Assembly (NCBI GenBank): GCA_002840095.1 | Contig: PGZL01000008.1 | Coordinates: 310,001-374,000 of the forward strand | Direction of reading: 5' to 3' | DNA: 64,000 nucleotides | Origin: Gammaproteobacteria bacterium HGW-Gammaproteobacteria-1 | GTDB taxonomy: Bacteria > Pseudomonadota > Gammaproteobacteria > Thiohalomonadales > Thiohalomonadaceae | Shown here: piece after piece, positions 1-7,890 of the stretch | Numbering within the stretch: position 1 is the first letter of the stretch | Layout: each line of letters opens with the position of its first letter | Made by a program: the position numbers and the translations under genes | Notes under the pieces: model-generated | Told to the model about the DNA's origin: nothing | Database searches by the model: none | The model's input: only the letters and a program-made list of their open reading frames with translations

Positions 1-1
1 G

Positions 2-154
2 GTGGACGAAAAGGTGGTGAACCCCGAGACCATCATGCCGGCCTTTTACGGCGACCCCGCGCGCTATTACCGGCCCCATCCCGAATTCGCCGCCACCATA
101 CTCACGGCGCAGGAGGTGGAGGACGTGGTGGCCTATCTGGTGACGCTGCAATGA
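2..154 (+). CDS. soxX: SoxX, c-type cytochrome subunit (3' end only)
   Basis: The reading frame is open from the window edge and ends at 154, giving about 50 C-terminal residues. It contains NPETIMPAF, the region that supplies the distal methionine ligand of the single haem in SoxX, and ends with the usual cytochrome c helix (EDVVAYLVTLQ). SoxX pairs with SoxA in the periplasm to couple thiosulfate to the carrier SoxYZ. The stop overlaps the soxA start (ATGA), so the two are translationally coupled. The CXXCH motif lies outside the window. The call rests on the motif and the neighbour. Confidence 0.85.
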   Translation: MDEKVVNPETIMPAFYGDPARYYRPHPEFAATILTAQEVEDVVAYLVTLQ

Positions 155-909
155 AGCGTGCCGCATACCTGCTGCTGGCGTTGCTGCCGCTGCATGCGGC
201 GGCCTGGGAGCAGCCGGTGTCGGGCTACGCCTACCTGCCGGAGCAGGTGCAGGCGATGCAGGACGATCCCATCGAAAACCCCGGCATGTTCGCGGTGGAC
301 GAAGGCCGCGCGCTGTTCAACACGCCCGGCTACAACGGCAAGTCCTGCGCCTCCTGTCACGGCACCGACGGCATGAAGCTCGAGCCACAGTCCCTGGCGC
401 GCTATCCGGTATACAGCGCCGCACGCAAGGGGCCGCTCACCCTGCAGCAGCGCATCAACGACTGCCGCGAGAATCGCCTCGACGAGTTTCCCCTGCCTTA
501 TGACGACGCGGATCTGGTCCGGTTGGAAACCTTTGTGCGCCACCGCGCCCGCGGCGCGAAGGTGAACGTGGACGTGAGCGGACCGCTGCGGCCGTGGTAC
601 GAGGCGGGCAAGGTCCTGTACCACACCCGCATCGGCCAGCTCGACATGGCCTGCACCCATTGCCACGACCGCTACGTGGATCTGCGCCTGCGCGATCAGG
701 TGCTCAACCAGGGCCACAGCAACGCCTTTCCCGCCCATCGCCTGCTGAGCGGCGACATCTCCAGCCTGCACGGCAAGTTCCGCGACTGTTACGCCACGCT
801 GCGTGCGCTGCCCTTCGAGGTGGGTTCCGATGAATTCATCAGCCTGGAGGTGTATCTCAACGCGCGCGGCAACGGCCTGGCCATCGAGACGCCGGGGATC
901 CGGCGATGA
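151..909 (+). CDS. soxA: SoxA, dihaem cytochrome c of the thiosulfate-oxidising complex
   Basis: The 252-residue protein has a signal peptide (MKRAAYLLLALLPLHAAA) and two CXXCH haem motifs, CASCH (residues 66-70) and CTHCH (168-172), as in dihaem SoxA. Cys105 (INDC) and Cys213 (FRDCYATL) sit where SoxA proteins carry the axial cysteine ligands; the second corresponds to the active-site cysteine that is persulfidated in the family. SoxAX catalyses oxidative attachment of thiosulfate to SoxYZ in the periplasm. The gene overlaps soxX upstream and the next ORF downstream by ATGA, so the three form one transcription unit. The rest of sox (YZ, B, CD) is not in the window. Confidence 0.95.
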   Translation: MKRAAYLLLALLPLHAAAWEQPVSGYAYLPEQVQAMQDDPIENPGMFAVDEGRALFNTPGYNGKSCASCHGTDGMKLEPQSLARYPVYSAARKGPLTLQQRINDCRENRLDEFPLPYDDADLVRLETFVRHRARGAKVNVDVSGPLRPWYEAGKVLYHTRIGQLDMACTHCHDRYVDLRLRDQVLNQGHSNAFPAHRLLSGDISSLHGKFRDCYATLRALPFEVGSDEFISLEVYLNARGNGLAIETPGIRR

Positions 910-1580
910 AGTGGTGGCCCGCCCTGCTGTTGCCGCTTGCGTTGCCGCTGCACGCGGCGGAGCCGACGGCAGAGGAGCTGGAGCGCTGGTTCGAGGACGA
1001 CAGCCGCGCGCAGCCCTACGATTTCGACGTCAACACCGGGGCGCTGGAGTTTCTCGCTGCGCCGCCGCCGGACAAGCGTGTCCCCCATTCGCGCAACAGC
1101 CTGACGCTCAATGCCGGCAGCCTCGACGACGGCTGGGTGGAGCAGGCGCAGTGCCATGAAAATCTCGATCCGGTGCCCCTGGCCGAGGTGGTGTACAGCT
1201 ACCGCGAGATGCGCGACCTGCGCGTGGTGTCAGCCGAGGGCATCGGTCGCGCCTGGGTCGAGGGGCAGTCGGTGCAGATGGAGAACATCGAACGGGGCGC
1301 CGTGCTGTGCGTCGCCGCGGCGGCGCGTCTGTTGCGCCGCGAAGGCGGGGAGTATGTGCTGCGCAACGGGCCGTTCCAGCGCCGCTTCCTCGACGGCTAT
1401 TTTCCGCTGCGCGTCACCCTGACCCTGGACTATCCGGCGCAGCGGTTGCGGGTGGCCAGCATCGATCCGCCCCAGGAGCCGGGCTTCAGCGTGCGGCAGT
1501 CACCCGGCCGCATCGTCCTGGAGGCCCTGTTCGAGGGCAAGCTGTATACCGAGGTGCGTTTCCGCGCCGTGGGAGAGTGA
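906..1580 (+). CDS. Unknown exported protein of the sox operon
   Basis: I do not recognise this 224-residue protein. It has a clear signal peptide (MKWWPALLLPLALPLHAAEP), so it is probably periplasmic. It has only two cysteines (QCHENLD, and VLCVAAAAR), no CXXCH motif and no membrane segment after the signal. The C-terminal half is beta-rich by inspection. Its start codon overlaps the soxA stop (ATGA), which implies co-translation with SoxXA and a role in the same periplasmic process, for example assembly or stability. That role is inference from position only. Confidence 0.8.
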   Translation: MKWWPALLLPLALPLHAAEPTAEELERWFEDDSRAQPYDFDVNTGALEFLAAPPPDKRVPHSRNSLTLNAGSLDDGWVEQAQCHENLDPVPLAEVVYSYREMRDLRVVSAEGIGRAWVEGQSVQMENIERGAVLCVAAAARLLRREGGEYVLRNGPFQRRFLDGYFPLRVTLTLDYPAQRLRVASIDPPQEPGFSVRQSPGRIVLEALFEGKLYTEVRFRAVGE

Positions 1581-1601
1581 CGGCGCCGACGGCCGTCGTT
1601 T

Positions 1602-2459
1602 TCACTTGGCCCAGCGCTGTTCCTCCACCGCCAGCTGGCGCAGTCCGTGCAGCGCCGTGGCCAGGTGCGGCTCGCGCCGGTCGGTGGGATAGACCACATA
1701 GGCCGGCATGGAGAACAGCGGGCTGCCCTCCACCAGGTAGAGGCGCTCCTGCTGCAGCAGGCGGCGCACGAAACGCAGGGGCAGGTAGGCCGAGCCGCCG
1801 TTGTGCAGCAGGCACTGCATGGCCAGCCAGCCGATGTTGGCGGCGAGGGCCAGGGGCGGAATGTCGGCGTGGTGGGTCGTGAACTGGGCGTGGAATTCCT
1901 GGCCCCAGTCGATGTGGACGTAGCCCGGATCGGGCCAGCCGCGTGCCGGATCGGTGCTCACCAGCAGCAGGGTTTCGTCGAACAGTCGTTCAATTCCCAG
2001 GCCGGGGCGGCTTTCCGGGGTGTACATCACGCCGATGTCGATGCTGCCCTGCACCAGCCCCTGAATCATCTCCTCTTCCATGGCGGTCTCCATGCGCAGC
2101 GAAATGTCCGGCGCCTCCTTGCGCATCCACCCCACCCATTGCGGCAGATAGCCCTCCCACAGGGCAATGCGCGCGGCCAGGGTCAGGCTGCCGCTGAAGC
2201 CGGCGGGCAGGCCGATCTCGTGGCGGGCCTGCTCCAGGGTCTGCACCAGGGTCTTGGCGTGGCGCAGAAAGCGCCTGCCGGCGAGGGTGAGCTCGGCCCC
2301 GCCGCGGCCGCGGCGGAACAGCCGTGCCCCCAGCTGGTTCTCCAGCGCCTGGATGCGGGCGCTCACCGTGGACTGGGTGACGTGCAGGCGGGCGGCGGCG
2401 CCGACGAAATTGCCGGTGGCGGCGACGGCGAGAAAGGTGCGGGCAAATTCGATGTCCAT
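1602..2459 (-). CDS. LysR-family transcriptional regulator
   Basis: The 285-residue protein starts with a standard LysR winged helix (residues 1-60, with VTQSTVSARIQALENQLGA as recognition region) followed by a type 2 periplasmic-binding-like effector domain. It is convergent with the sox-linked ORF and divergent from the DsrC-like gene. The 138-bp shared spacer contains AT-rich dyad sequence (GGATATTCAGATATTA) typical of LysR binding regions. It may therefore control the dsrC-like/HPP pair and itself. The effector is not predictable from sequence. Confidence 0.9.
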   Translation of the reverse strand: MDIEFARTFLAVAATGNFVGAAARLHVTQSTVSARIQALENQLGARLFRRGRGGAELTLAGRRFLRHAKTLVQTLEQARHEIGLPAGFSGSLTLAARIALWEGYLPQWVGWMRKEAPDISLRMETAMEEEMIQGLVQGSIDIGVMYTPESRPGLGIERLFDETLLLVSTDPARGWPDPGYVHIDWGQEFHAQFTTHHADIPPLALAANIGWLAMQCLLHNGGSAYLPLRFVRRLLQQERLYLVEGSPLFSMPAYVVYPTDRREPHLATALHGLRQLAVEEQRWAK

Positions 2460-2597
2460 GTCGGCCTCTGCTATCGGATATTCAGATATTAACCTGCGGA
2501 AAATATCGTTTGTCCGATTCTAACACCGCCCATACCATGATCCAGCGCAATAACCGACGGCACGGGCCGCCGGGAGGCACCGCGAGGAGGGGGCAGC

Positions 2598-2936
2598 ATG
2601 ATTGCCGACAAAGAGGGCTACACGGTGACGACGGACGAGGAGGGTTACCTGGTGGACCCCGCCCACTGGGACGAGCACGTGGCGCAGCAACTGGCCTGGC
2701 AGGAACAACTGGAGCTGAACGACGAGCACTGGCAGGTGTTCCGCTTCATGCGTGCCTATTACGCGGAGCACCAGATCGCGCCGGACGCCCGTTTCACCAT
2801 CAGATTTCTGGCCGACCAGTTGGGTTACGGCCGCAAGGCGCAGAACCACCTGTTCAAACTGTTTCCCTACGGCTACGTGAAGCAGGCCTGCAAGATTGCC
2901 GGCATGAAGCGCCCACGCGCCTGGAGCACCGGTTGA
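2598..2936 (+). CDS. DsrC/TusE-family protein lacking the C-terminal active cysteine
   Basis: The 112-residue protein matches the DsrC/TusE family over its length: acidic N-terminal part, RFTIRFLADQLGYG helix, and the LFPYGYVKQACKIAG tail. In DsrC the tail carries two cysteines, the last one penultimate. Here the first (QACKIAG) is kept, but the residue 11 positions later is Trp (KRPRAWSTG), so the terminal cysteine that accepts or donates sulfur is missing. Canonical DsrC persulfide/trisulfide chemistry is therefore unlikely; a regulatory or scaffold role is possible. The start is supported by a strong AGGAGGGGG site. It overlaps the HPP gene by one base. Confidence 0.88.
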   Translation: MIADKEGYTVTTDEEGYLVDPAHWDEHVAQQLAWQEQLELNDEHWQVFRFMRAYYAEHQIAPDARFTIRFLADQLGYGRKAQNHLFKLFPYGYVKQACKIAGMKRPRAWSTG

Positions 2937-3697
2937 TGCGGCGCACGGGCGCCGCCGTGCTGGCCCGACTCCTGCTGTGCCTGCGCCAGGACGATCACCC
3001 GGCCAGTCACCGCGAGAAGCTGATCTCGGCCCTGGGCGGCTTCATCGGCATCCTGCTGGTGTTCTGGGTCAGCGCCGGGGTGCTCGACCTGCACGGCACC
3101 GCCCTGGTGGTGGGGTCCATGGGGGCCTCGGCGGTGCTGCTGTTTGCCGTGCCCCACGGCAGCCTGTCGCGGCCCTGGCCGCTGCTGGGCGGGCATCTGC
3201 TGTCCGGCGCCGTGGGCGTGACCTGCGCCCAGTGGCTGGCCGAACCCCTGTTTGCCGCACCGCTGGCGGTGGCCCTGTCCATCGCTCTGATGTACTACCT
3301 GCGCTGCCTGCATCCGCCGGGCGGGGCGACGGCGCTGGTGGCGGTGGTGGGCGGTCCGCAGATCCAGGCCCTGGGCTATGCCTTCCTGCTGGAGCCGGTG
3401 CTGGTGAACGTGCTGGTGATGTTGGCCGCGGCGGTGCTGGTCAATTATCCCTTCCCCTGGCGGCGCTATCCGCGTGCCTTGCTGCCCGCGGCACCCGCCG
3501 CGCCGGTTCCGGAGCGGGCAGGCGAAAAGCTGGTCATCGCCCACAGCGACCTGGTGTATGCCCTGTCGGAACTGGATTCCTATATCGACGTCAGCGAGGA
3601 AGACCTGCTGCAAATCTATGCCCTGGCGGTGCGGCACGCCGTCGAGCCCACGGCGCTGCCGGAGGTGTGCGGCGCCGCGGCCATGGCGCGCTGCTGA
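2936..3697 (+). CDS. HPP-family integral membrane protein
   Basis: This 253-residue protein carries the HPP domain (about residues 25-180) with four or so hydrophobic segments and the family signature LRCLHPPGGATAL. The soluble C-terminal tail (VIAHSDLVYALSELDSYIDV) resembles the short tail seen in many HPP proteins. Some cyanobacterial and plant HPP proteins transport nitrite; the role here is unknown. The start was moved from the track's 2510 to the ATG at 2936, which overlaps the dsrC-like stop (TGATG) and implies translational coupling. Confidence 0.88.
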   Translation: MRRTGAAVLARLLLCLRQDDHPASHREKLISALGGFIGILLVFWVSAGVLDLHGTALVVGSMGASAVLLFAVPHGSLSRPWPLLGGHLLSGAVGVTCAQWLAEPLFAAPLAVALSIALMYYLRCLHPPGGATALVAVVGGPQIQALGYAFLLEPVLVNVLVMLAAAVLVNYPFPWRRYPRALLPAAPAAPVPERAGEKLVIAHSDLVYALSELDSYIDVSEEDLLQIYALAVRHAVEPTALPEVCGAAAMARC

Positions 3698-3711
3698 GTC
3701 CGGCGTCCCTG

Positions 3712-4308
3712 TCAGTGCCGCGGCTCCGTGCCGGGTTTGCTCCAGCGGAAGATGCGCATGGGGGGGATGTTGAGCGGCTCCATGTCCACCTCGGCCTCGC
3801 CGAAGATGGGGCGGGCCAGTTCGGCCACGCGGCCGCTCACCTGGTAGGCGACGAAGTGGCCGCCCGGCGCCAGCGCCGCGGCAATGGCGTCGAGGATTTC
3901 ACGGCCGACGGCGGGCGCCACGGTGGAGAAGGGAATGCCGGAGATCACCGCCTGCGGTGCACCGAGATCATAGTGGGCAAGGGTTTCGCGCAGACGCCGG
4001 GCGTCGCCGTGATGGGCGATGAAGCGGTGATCGCCGATGTGGTGCAGCAGGGCGAACAGATCCGGATTCAGCTCGATGCTGAGCAGCCGCGCCTCGGGCG
4101 CCATGGCACGCAGCAGCGCGCGGGTGGTGCCGCCGTTGCCGGGACCAAGCTCAACCACCAGTGAGGCCGTGCCCACGCTGGGATGAGCGGCGATGCGCTG
4201 TTCGAGGAAACGCGAACTGGGCGTGATCGAGCCCAACTGGAGCGGGTGACGGAGAAACTGCTGGAAAAATTCCCAGCGGCCGGGCGCCGCGTCGAGAGTG
4301 GGCTTCAT
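3712..4308 (-). CDS. Class I SAM-dependent methyltransferase, phospholipid N-methyltransferase type
   Basis: The 198-residue protein has the SAM-binding motif VVELGPGNGGTTRALL (motif I) followed by an acidic strand (LLSIELN). The N-terminal pattern FFQQFLRHPLQLGSITPSSRFL is typical of bacterial phosphatidylethanolamine N-methyltransferase (PmtA-like) and related rRNA-adenine-methyltransferase-fold enzymes. The start is the ATG at 4308 behind GGGAGA; the longer track start has no such site. It sits 15 bases downstream of the HD-GYP gene stop on the same strand. The substrate is not certain. Confidence 0.8.
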   Translation of the reverse strand: MKPTLDAAPGRWEFFQQFLRHPLQLGSITPSSRFLEQRIAAHPSVGTASLVVELGPGNGGTTRALLRAMAPEARLLSIELNPDLFALLHHIGDHRFIAHHGDARRLRETLAHYDLGAPQAVISGIPFSTVAPAVGREILDAIAAALAPGGHFVAYQVSGRVAELARPIFGEAEVDMEPLNIPPMRIFRWSKPGTEPRH

Positions 4309-4322
4309 GACGGAAATCTCCC

Positions 4323-5327
4323 TTATTCGCCCTTGGCGCGTGCCGCTTCGGCCAGGCATGTGCCCAGGGCATCGACGCAATCCGGATCGAACGATGTGCC
4401 ACGGTACTGGCGCAGATGGACGTAGCCTTGCTCCGGTGTGATGCTCTGGCGATAGTGGCGGCCGTCGGTGATGGCATCGAAAACATCGGCGACGGCGGTA
4501 ATGCGTCCCGCCAGCGGAATGGCGTCGCCCGCCAGTCCGCCCGGGTAGCCGCTGCCGTCGTAGCGCTCGTGGTGCGTAAGGGCGATCTCGGCGCCCAGCT
4601 GCAACACCTCGGTCCCCCCGTCCTTGAGGATTTCATAACCGATGCGCGGATGCGCGCGCATTACCTTGCGATCGTCGTCGTCATAACGGCTGGGTTTGTG
4701 CAACACCTGATCGGGGATGCCTATCTTGCCGATGTCGTGCAGCGCGGCACCGAAGGCGATATTCCTGCACTGTTGCTGCGGCAGCCCCAACGACGTCGCG
4801 ATGATGCCGGCGATGCGTCCGGTGCGGCGATTGTGGTTGCCGGTGACTTCGTCATGCAGCATGTCGGCGCGCGCCAGCGCCTCCGTCAGCACGGCGTGCT
4901 CCGGCCTGCGCGACGCCAGCCGGCATTGCCGTTTCAGGGTCGAGGTGAGCGCATGCTGCCGGCGGTGCAGTTCCAGCAGCAGGCGGGCGCGTTGCTGCCA
5001 TTCCCACGGCGCGACCGGCCGCTTCAGATATTCACTGGCGCCGACCGCCAGCGCCTGCAATGACTCCAGCGGATGATCGGCGGACACTTCGGTGACGATG
5101 GCAAGATCCCGCTGCTCCCGCCGCAGGGCACCGACGGCGCGCAGCGCGAGCGGTGTATTGTCGGTGCTGACCAGGGCAAGAAAGGGATCACGGCAGCGCG
5201 CCAGATGGGCCAGGCTGCCCAGGTCGGTGGTGTGCTCGGCACAGATGCGGTGATCGAGTGCGCCGATGACGTCGGCGAGGGACGCGCCGCGTTCGCTGCT
5301 GTCGGAGAAAATCAGTACGGGCCACAT
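4323..5327 (-). CDS. HD-GYP-domain protein, probable cyclic-di-GMP phosphodiesterase
   Basis: The 334-residue protein has an N-terminal receiver-like region (MWPVLIFSDSSERGASL, residues 1-115; I see no convincing full set of phospho-acceptor residues), a linker helix, then a complete HD-GYP domain. The catalytic motifs AALHDIGKIGIPD and THHERYDGSGYPGGL are intact, so c-di-GMP hydrolysis is expected. The start at 5327 is backed by a strong GGAGGATAACA site; the longer track start would add unlikely sequence. The downstream methyltransferase is on the same strand. Confidence 0.9.
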   Translation of the reverse strand: MWPVLIFSDSSERGASLADVIGALDHRICAEHTTDLGSLAHLARCRDPFLALVSTDNTPLALRAVGALRREQRDLAIVTEVSADHPLESLQALAVGASEYLKRPVAPWEWQQRARLLLELHRRQHALTSTLKRQCRLASRRPEHAVLTEALARADMLHDEVTGNHNRRTGRIAGIIATSLGLPQQQCRNIAFGAALHDIGKIGIPDQVLHKPSRYDDDDRKVMRAHPRIGYEILKDGGTEVLQLGAEIALTHHERYDGSGYPGGLAGDAIPLAGRITAVADVFDAITDGRHYRQSITPEQGYVHLRQYRGTSFDPDCVDALGTCLAEAARAKGE

Positions 5328-5522
5328 TGTTATCCTCCAGCGCAACGGCGCATCTGGTGGATGGGTACAGAAGTATAGACGGAAAAATCCTCTTTTCGTT
5401 TCGCCGCATCCGGTCCGCTGGATGCCCGTCGTACCGGCAACCATGCCATGGGGAACACGTGTAAGGGAATACCGACGCCGTAGGGTCCATGCCTTAGTTT
5501 CGCGCTGGGGCCGACACCTGAG

Positions 5523-5593
5523 ATTGCATGCAATTGACGTCATTTTCGGCGTTCCCGGTTTGACTTCGCCGTAGCCCCGTCCTAGATGTCTAG
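5523..5593 (+). promoter_or_regulatory. Candidate promoter of the bufferin operon with two short palindromes
   Basis: The 340-base spacer between the HD-GYP gene and the bufferin gene holds no gene that I can support. It contains a 12-bp perfect palindrome (ATTGCATGCAAT, 5523-5534), a -35-like TTGACT (5560-5565), a 17-bp spacer and a weaker -10 (TAGATG, 5583-5588). The -10 overlaps a second palindrome (CTAGA-TG-TCTAG, 5582-5593) that could be an operator. This is motif reading only. Confidence 0.4.
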
Positions 5594-5667
5594 ACACTGT
5601 ACGCCGACGCTTGGCGCGCATCCGCGCTGTCGCTCTCCACCGGAACAACCACACAGGAGTCACCATC

Positions 5668-5928
5668 ATGGTTAGTCGTCGCAAATTCGCCGGCCTCGCG
5701 CTGGCCACCTCCGCTGCCGCTGTGTTCGGTACGGTTTCGGGCCAGGCCATTGCCGGCAGTGAAGGCAAGGTCAAGTGCTGGGGCGTCAACGCCTGCAAGG
5801 GCAAGTCCGACTGCAAGGCGCCGGGCGCAGATTGTCAGGGCAAGAACGATTGCAAGGGCAAGGGCTTCGTGGAAATGTCGCGTCATGCCTGCGAGGCCGT
5901 AGGCGGTTCCGTCCGCAAGGATTCCTGA
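5668..5928 (+). CDS. bufA: Bufferin-type RiPP precursor (metal-binding, Cys-rich, exported)
   Basis: The 86-residue protein has a long N-terminal signal-like leader (MVSRRKFAGLALATSAAAVF...IAG) and a short core with evenly spaced cysteines: KCWGVNACKGKSDC, GADC, NDCKGKGFVEM, HACEAVGG. The CKGxxxCKGxGF pattern is that of BufA-type (probably BufA2) bufferins, periplasmic copper-binding peptides whose cysteines are converted to thio-oxazole-type heterocycles by a DUF692 enzyme. A DUF692 and a DUF2063 gene follow within a few bases, which fixes the assignment. RBS is CAGGAGT. The metal and modification are inferred from described bufferins. Confidence 0.88.
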   Translation: MVSRRKFAGLALATSAAAVFGTVSGQAIAGSEGKVKCWGVNACKGKSDCKAPGADCQGKNDCKGKGFVEMSRHACEAVGGSVRKDS

Positions 5929-5935
5929 GAGGCGC

Positions 5936-6784
5936 ATGATGGGCACGTACAACAGCCTGCCGGCGGCAGGCTTCGGTCTCGGCCTGCGCCGTCAACACTA
6001 CAGGGACGTAGTGGAGACTCAGCCCAGGGTCGACTGGTTCGAGATCATTTCCGAGAATTACATGGAGGCGGGCGGACGGCCCCGGTATTACCTCGAACAG
6101 GTGCGCGCCCACTATCCCGTCGTGATGCATGGTGTGTCGCTGTCCATCGGCAGCGTCGACCCGCTGAATTACGACTACCTGCACAAGCTGCGCGACCTGG
6201 CTGCCTTCGTTGAGCCGGCGCGGATATCCGATCATCTGTGCTGGACCGGTGTGGATCACACCAATCTGCACGACCTGTTGCCTTTGCCCTATACCGAAGA
6301 GGCCTTGCAACACGTGGCCGGACGGGTGTCGCAGGTGCAGGAGTTTCTCGGCCGCCGCCTGCTGCTGGAAAACGTATCCAGCTACCTGAGCTACGCGGAG
6401 TCGGAGATGACGGAATGGGATTTCCTGGCGGAAGTGGCGACGCGCGCCGACTGTCACATCCTGCTCGACGTCAACAACGTCTATGTCAGTGCGCACAATC
6501 ACGGCTTCGATCCGCGGCGCTACATCAAGGCGATGCCGGCGGCGCGCGTGCAGCAGATCCATCTCGCCGGCCATAGCGTCGCCGGTGCGCACCTGATCGA
6601 TACTCACGACGCGGCCATCGTCGATCCGGTCTGGGATCTGTACGCCTATGCCGTCGGGCAACTGGGAGCGGTGGCGACGATGATCGAGCGCGACGACAAC
6701 ATCCCGCCGCTGGCGGCGCTGGTGCAGGAATTGGCGCTGGCGCGCAGGATCGCCGCCGACGCCTCCCATGAGTGCGTGGCATGA
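5936..6784 (+). CDS. bufB: DUF692 multinuclear non-haem iron enzyme (BufB/MbnB family)
   Basis: The 282-residue TIM-barrel-type protein shows the DUF692 metal-ligand motifs in order: WFEIISENYM, VMHGVSLSIG, ISDHLCW, LLLENVSSY, LLDVNNVYV and QIHLAGH. Members such as MbnB use an iron cluster and oxygen to rearrange cysteine residues of a peptide into heterocycles. It lies 7 bases after the precursor gene and overlaps the DUF2063 partner by ATGA, matching the buf/mbn gene order A-B-C. All expected ligands appear to be present. Confidence 0.93.
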   Translation: MMGTYNSLPAAGFGLGLRRQHYRDVVETQPRVDWFEIISENYMEAGGRPRYYLEQVRAHYPVVMHGVSLSIGSVDPLNYDYLHKLRDLAAFVEPARISDHLCWTGVDHTNLHDLLPLPYTEEALQHVAGRVSQVQEFLGRRLLLENVSSYLSYAESEMTEWDFLAEVATRADCHILLDVNNVYVSAHNHGFDPRRYIKAMPAARVQQIHLAGHSVAGAHLIDTHDAAIVDPVWDLYAYAVGQLGAVATMIERDDNIPPLAALVQELALARRIAADASHECVA

Positions 6785-7638
6785 GCGCGCTGGCCGGATT
6801 GCAACGCGGCCTGAGCGACTTTCTGCTGCACGGCGGCGACGGGTGTGCTGTCGGCGTTGCCGCGGCGCCGGGGGAAGCCGGAACACGACTCGGCATCTAC
6901 GCCAACGCCTATCGCCTGCGCCTGCATGAAGCGCTGGCCACGGACTACACCCTGCTGGCCGCCTGGCTGGGTGAGGCGCGTTTCGTACAATTGCTGGACG
7001 AGTACATCGCCGCCCATCCCTCGCATCATTTCAATATTCGCTGGTTCGGCTGCCGGATGGCGGAGTTCGTCGCCGGTAGCGCGCCCTGGAGCGACGAACC
7101 GATATTGGCAGACCTGGCCGAGTTCGAGTGGGCGCAGGGCCTGAGTTTCGATGCACCCGACGGGCCCCTGCTGGAGGCTGGTGCGGTTGCCGGCCTGCCT
7201 GCCGTTGCATGGGAAACCTTGCGCATCAGCTTTCATCCCGCCGTACACCGGCGCGATTTCCATTGGAACGTGCACGAGCTGTGGCATGCCTTGCTGGAGG
7301 GCAGGCCGTTGCCGCCGCCGCTGGAGTATGTGGTGCCGGTGCCGTGGCTGTTCTGGCGCCGGGAACGCCGCAGCTACTACACCTCGCTGGATCGCGACGC
7401 GGCACGGGCCCTGGACCTGGCGCTGGACGGCGCGGACTTTCCCGCCGTGTGCATGGCCCTGCGCGCCTGGTGGCCGGACGACGTGGTGCCGGAGCGTGCC
7501 GCATCCCTGCTCAAGAGCTGGGTGAACGAAGGCTTCGTCAGCGGCATCTGCCTCGGTGCGGTGCCGCGCGGCGCGGCACGTTGCGCGGCCGCCTCGTTCC
7601 GTTCCCGTCACAGCGGGGAGTTCGGTCCGGCACGCTGA
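6781..7638 (+). CDS. bufC: DUF2063 putative DNA-binding-like partner protein (BufC/MbnC-like)
   Basis: The 285-residue protein begins with the DUF2063 domain (LAGLQRGLSDFLLHG... YANAYRLRLHEALATDYTLL...WLG), the partner that brings precursor leader and DUF692 enzyme together in described bufferin and methanobactin pathways. The C-terminal half is a second domain as in BufC. The start was set at 6781, overlapping the bufB stop by four bases, not at 6772 as in the track. The DoxX-family membrane gene found after bufC in many such operons is absent here. Confidence 0.88.
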   Translation: MSALAGLQRGLSDFLLHGGDGCAVGVAAAPGEAGTRLGIYANAYRLRLHEALATDYTLLAAWLGEARFVQLLDEYIAAHPSHHFNIRWFGCRMAEFVAGSAPWSDEPILADLAEFEWAQGLSFDAPDGPLLEAGAVAGLPAVAWETLRISFHPAVHRRDFHWNVHELWHALLEGRPLPPPLEYVVPVPWLFWRRERRSYYTSLDRDAARALDLALDGADFPAVCMALRAWWPDDVVPERAASLLKSWVNEGFVSGICLGAVPRGAARCAAASFRSRHSGEFGPAR

Positions 7639-7690
7639 ACAGCGGTTCTGCAATGCTGCCCATGGATTCAGAAAAACACTCCGTTGAATT

Positions 7691-7804
7691 CTCGCCAAGA
7701 CGCCAAGCACGCCAAGAAGGAATATGTCGCCACCCTGTGCCACCCCAAGGGCAACCACAACGACCTCGTTTTATGTTTTCTTCGCGCCCTGGCGTCTTGG
7801 CGAG
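7691..7804. repeat. Intergenic inverted repeat, family A copy 1
   Basis: A 114-base element with long inverted ends (CTCGCCAAGACGCCAAG ... CTTGGCGAG). The right interior is the reverse complement of the left interior of the copy at 14038, so this copy lies in the opposite orientation. It fills most of the 252-base gap between bufC and the convergent ybbP-like gene; no coding function is visible. Confidence 0.8.
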
Positions 7805-7890
7805 GGCAACAGCGGTTTTCCGTTTGCCTTCATTGCAATCGCGGGAGAAGGTTGGGACACGCTGTGTGGCCTGTATTTCCGCACGGCTAT

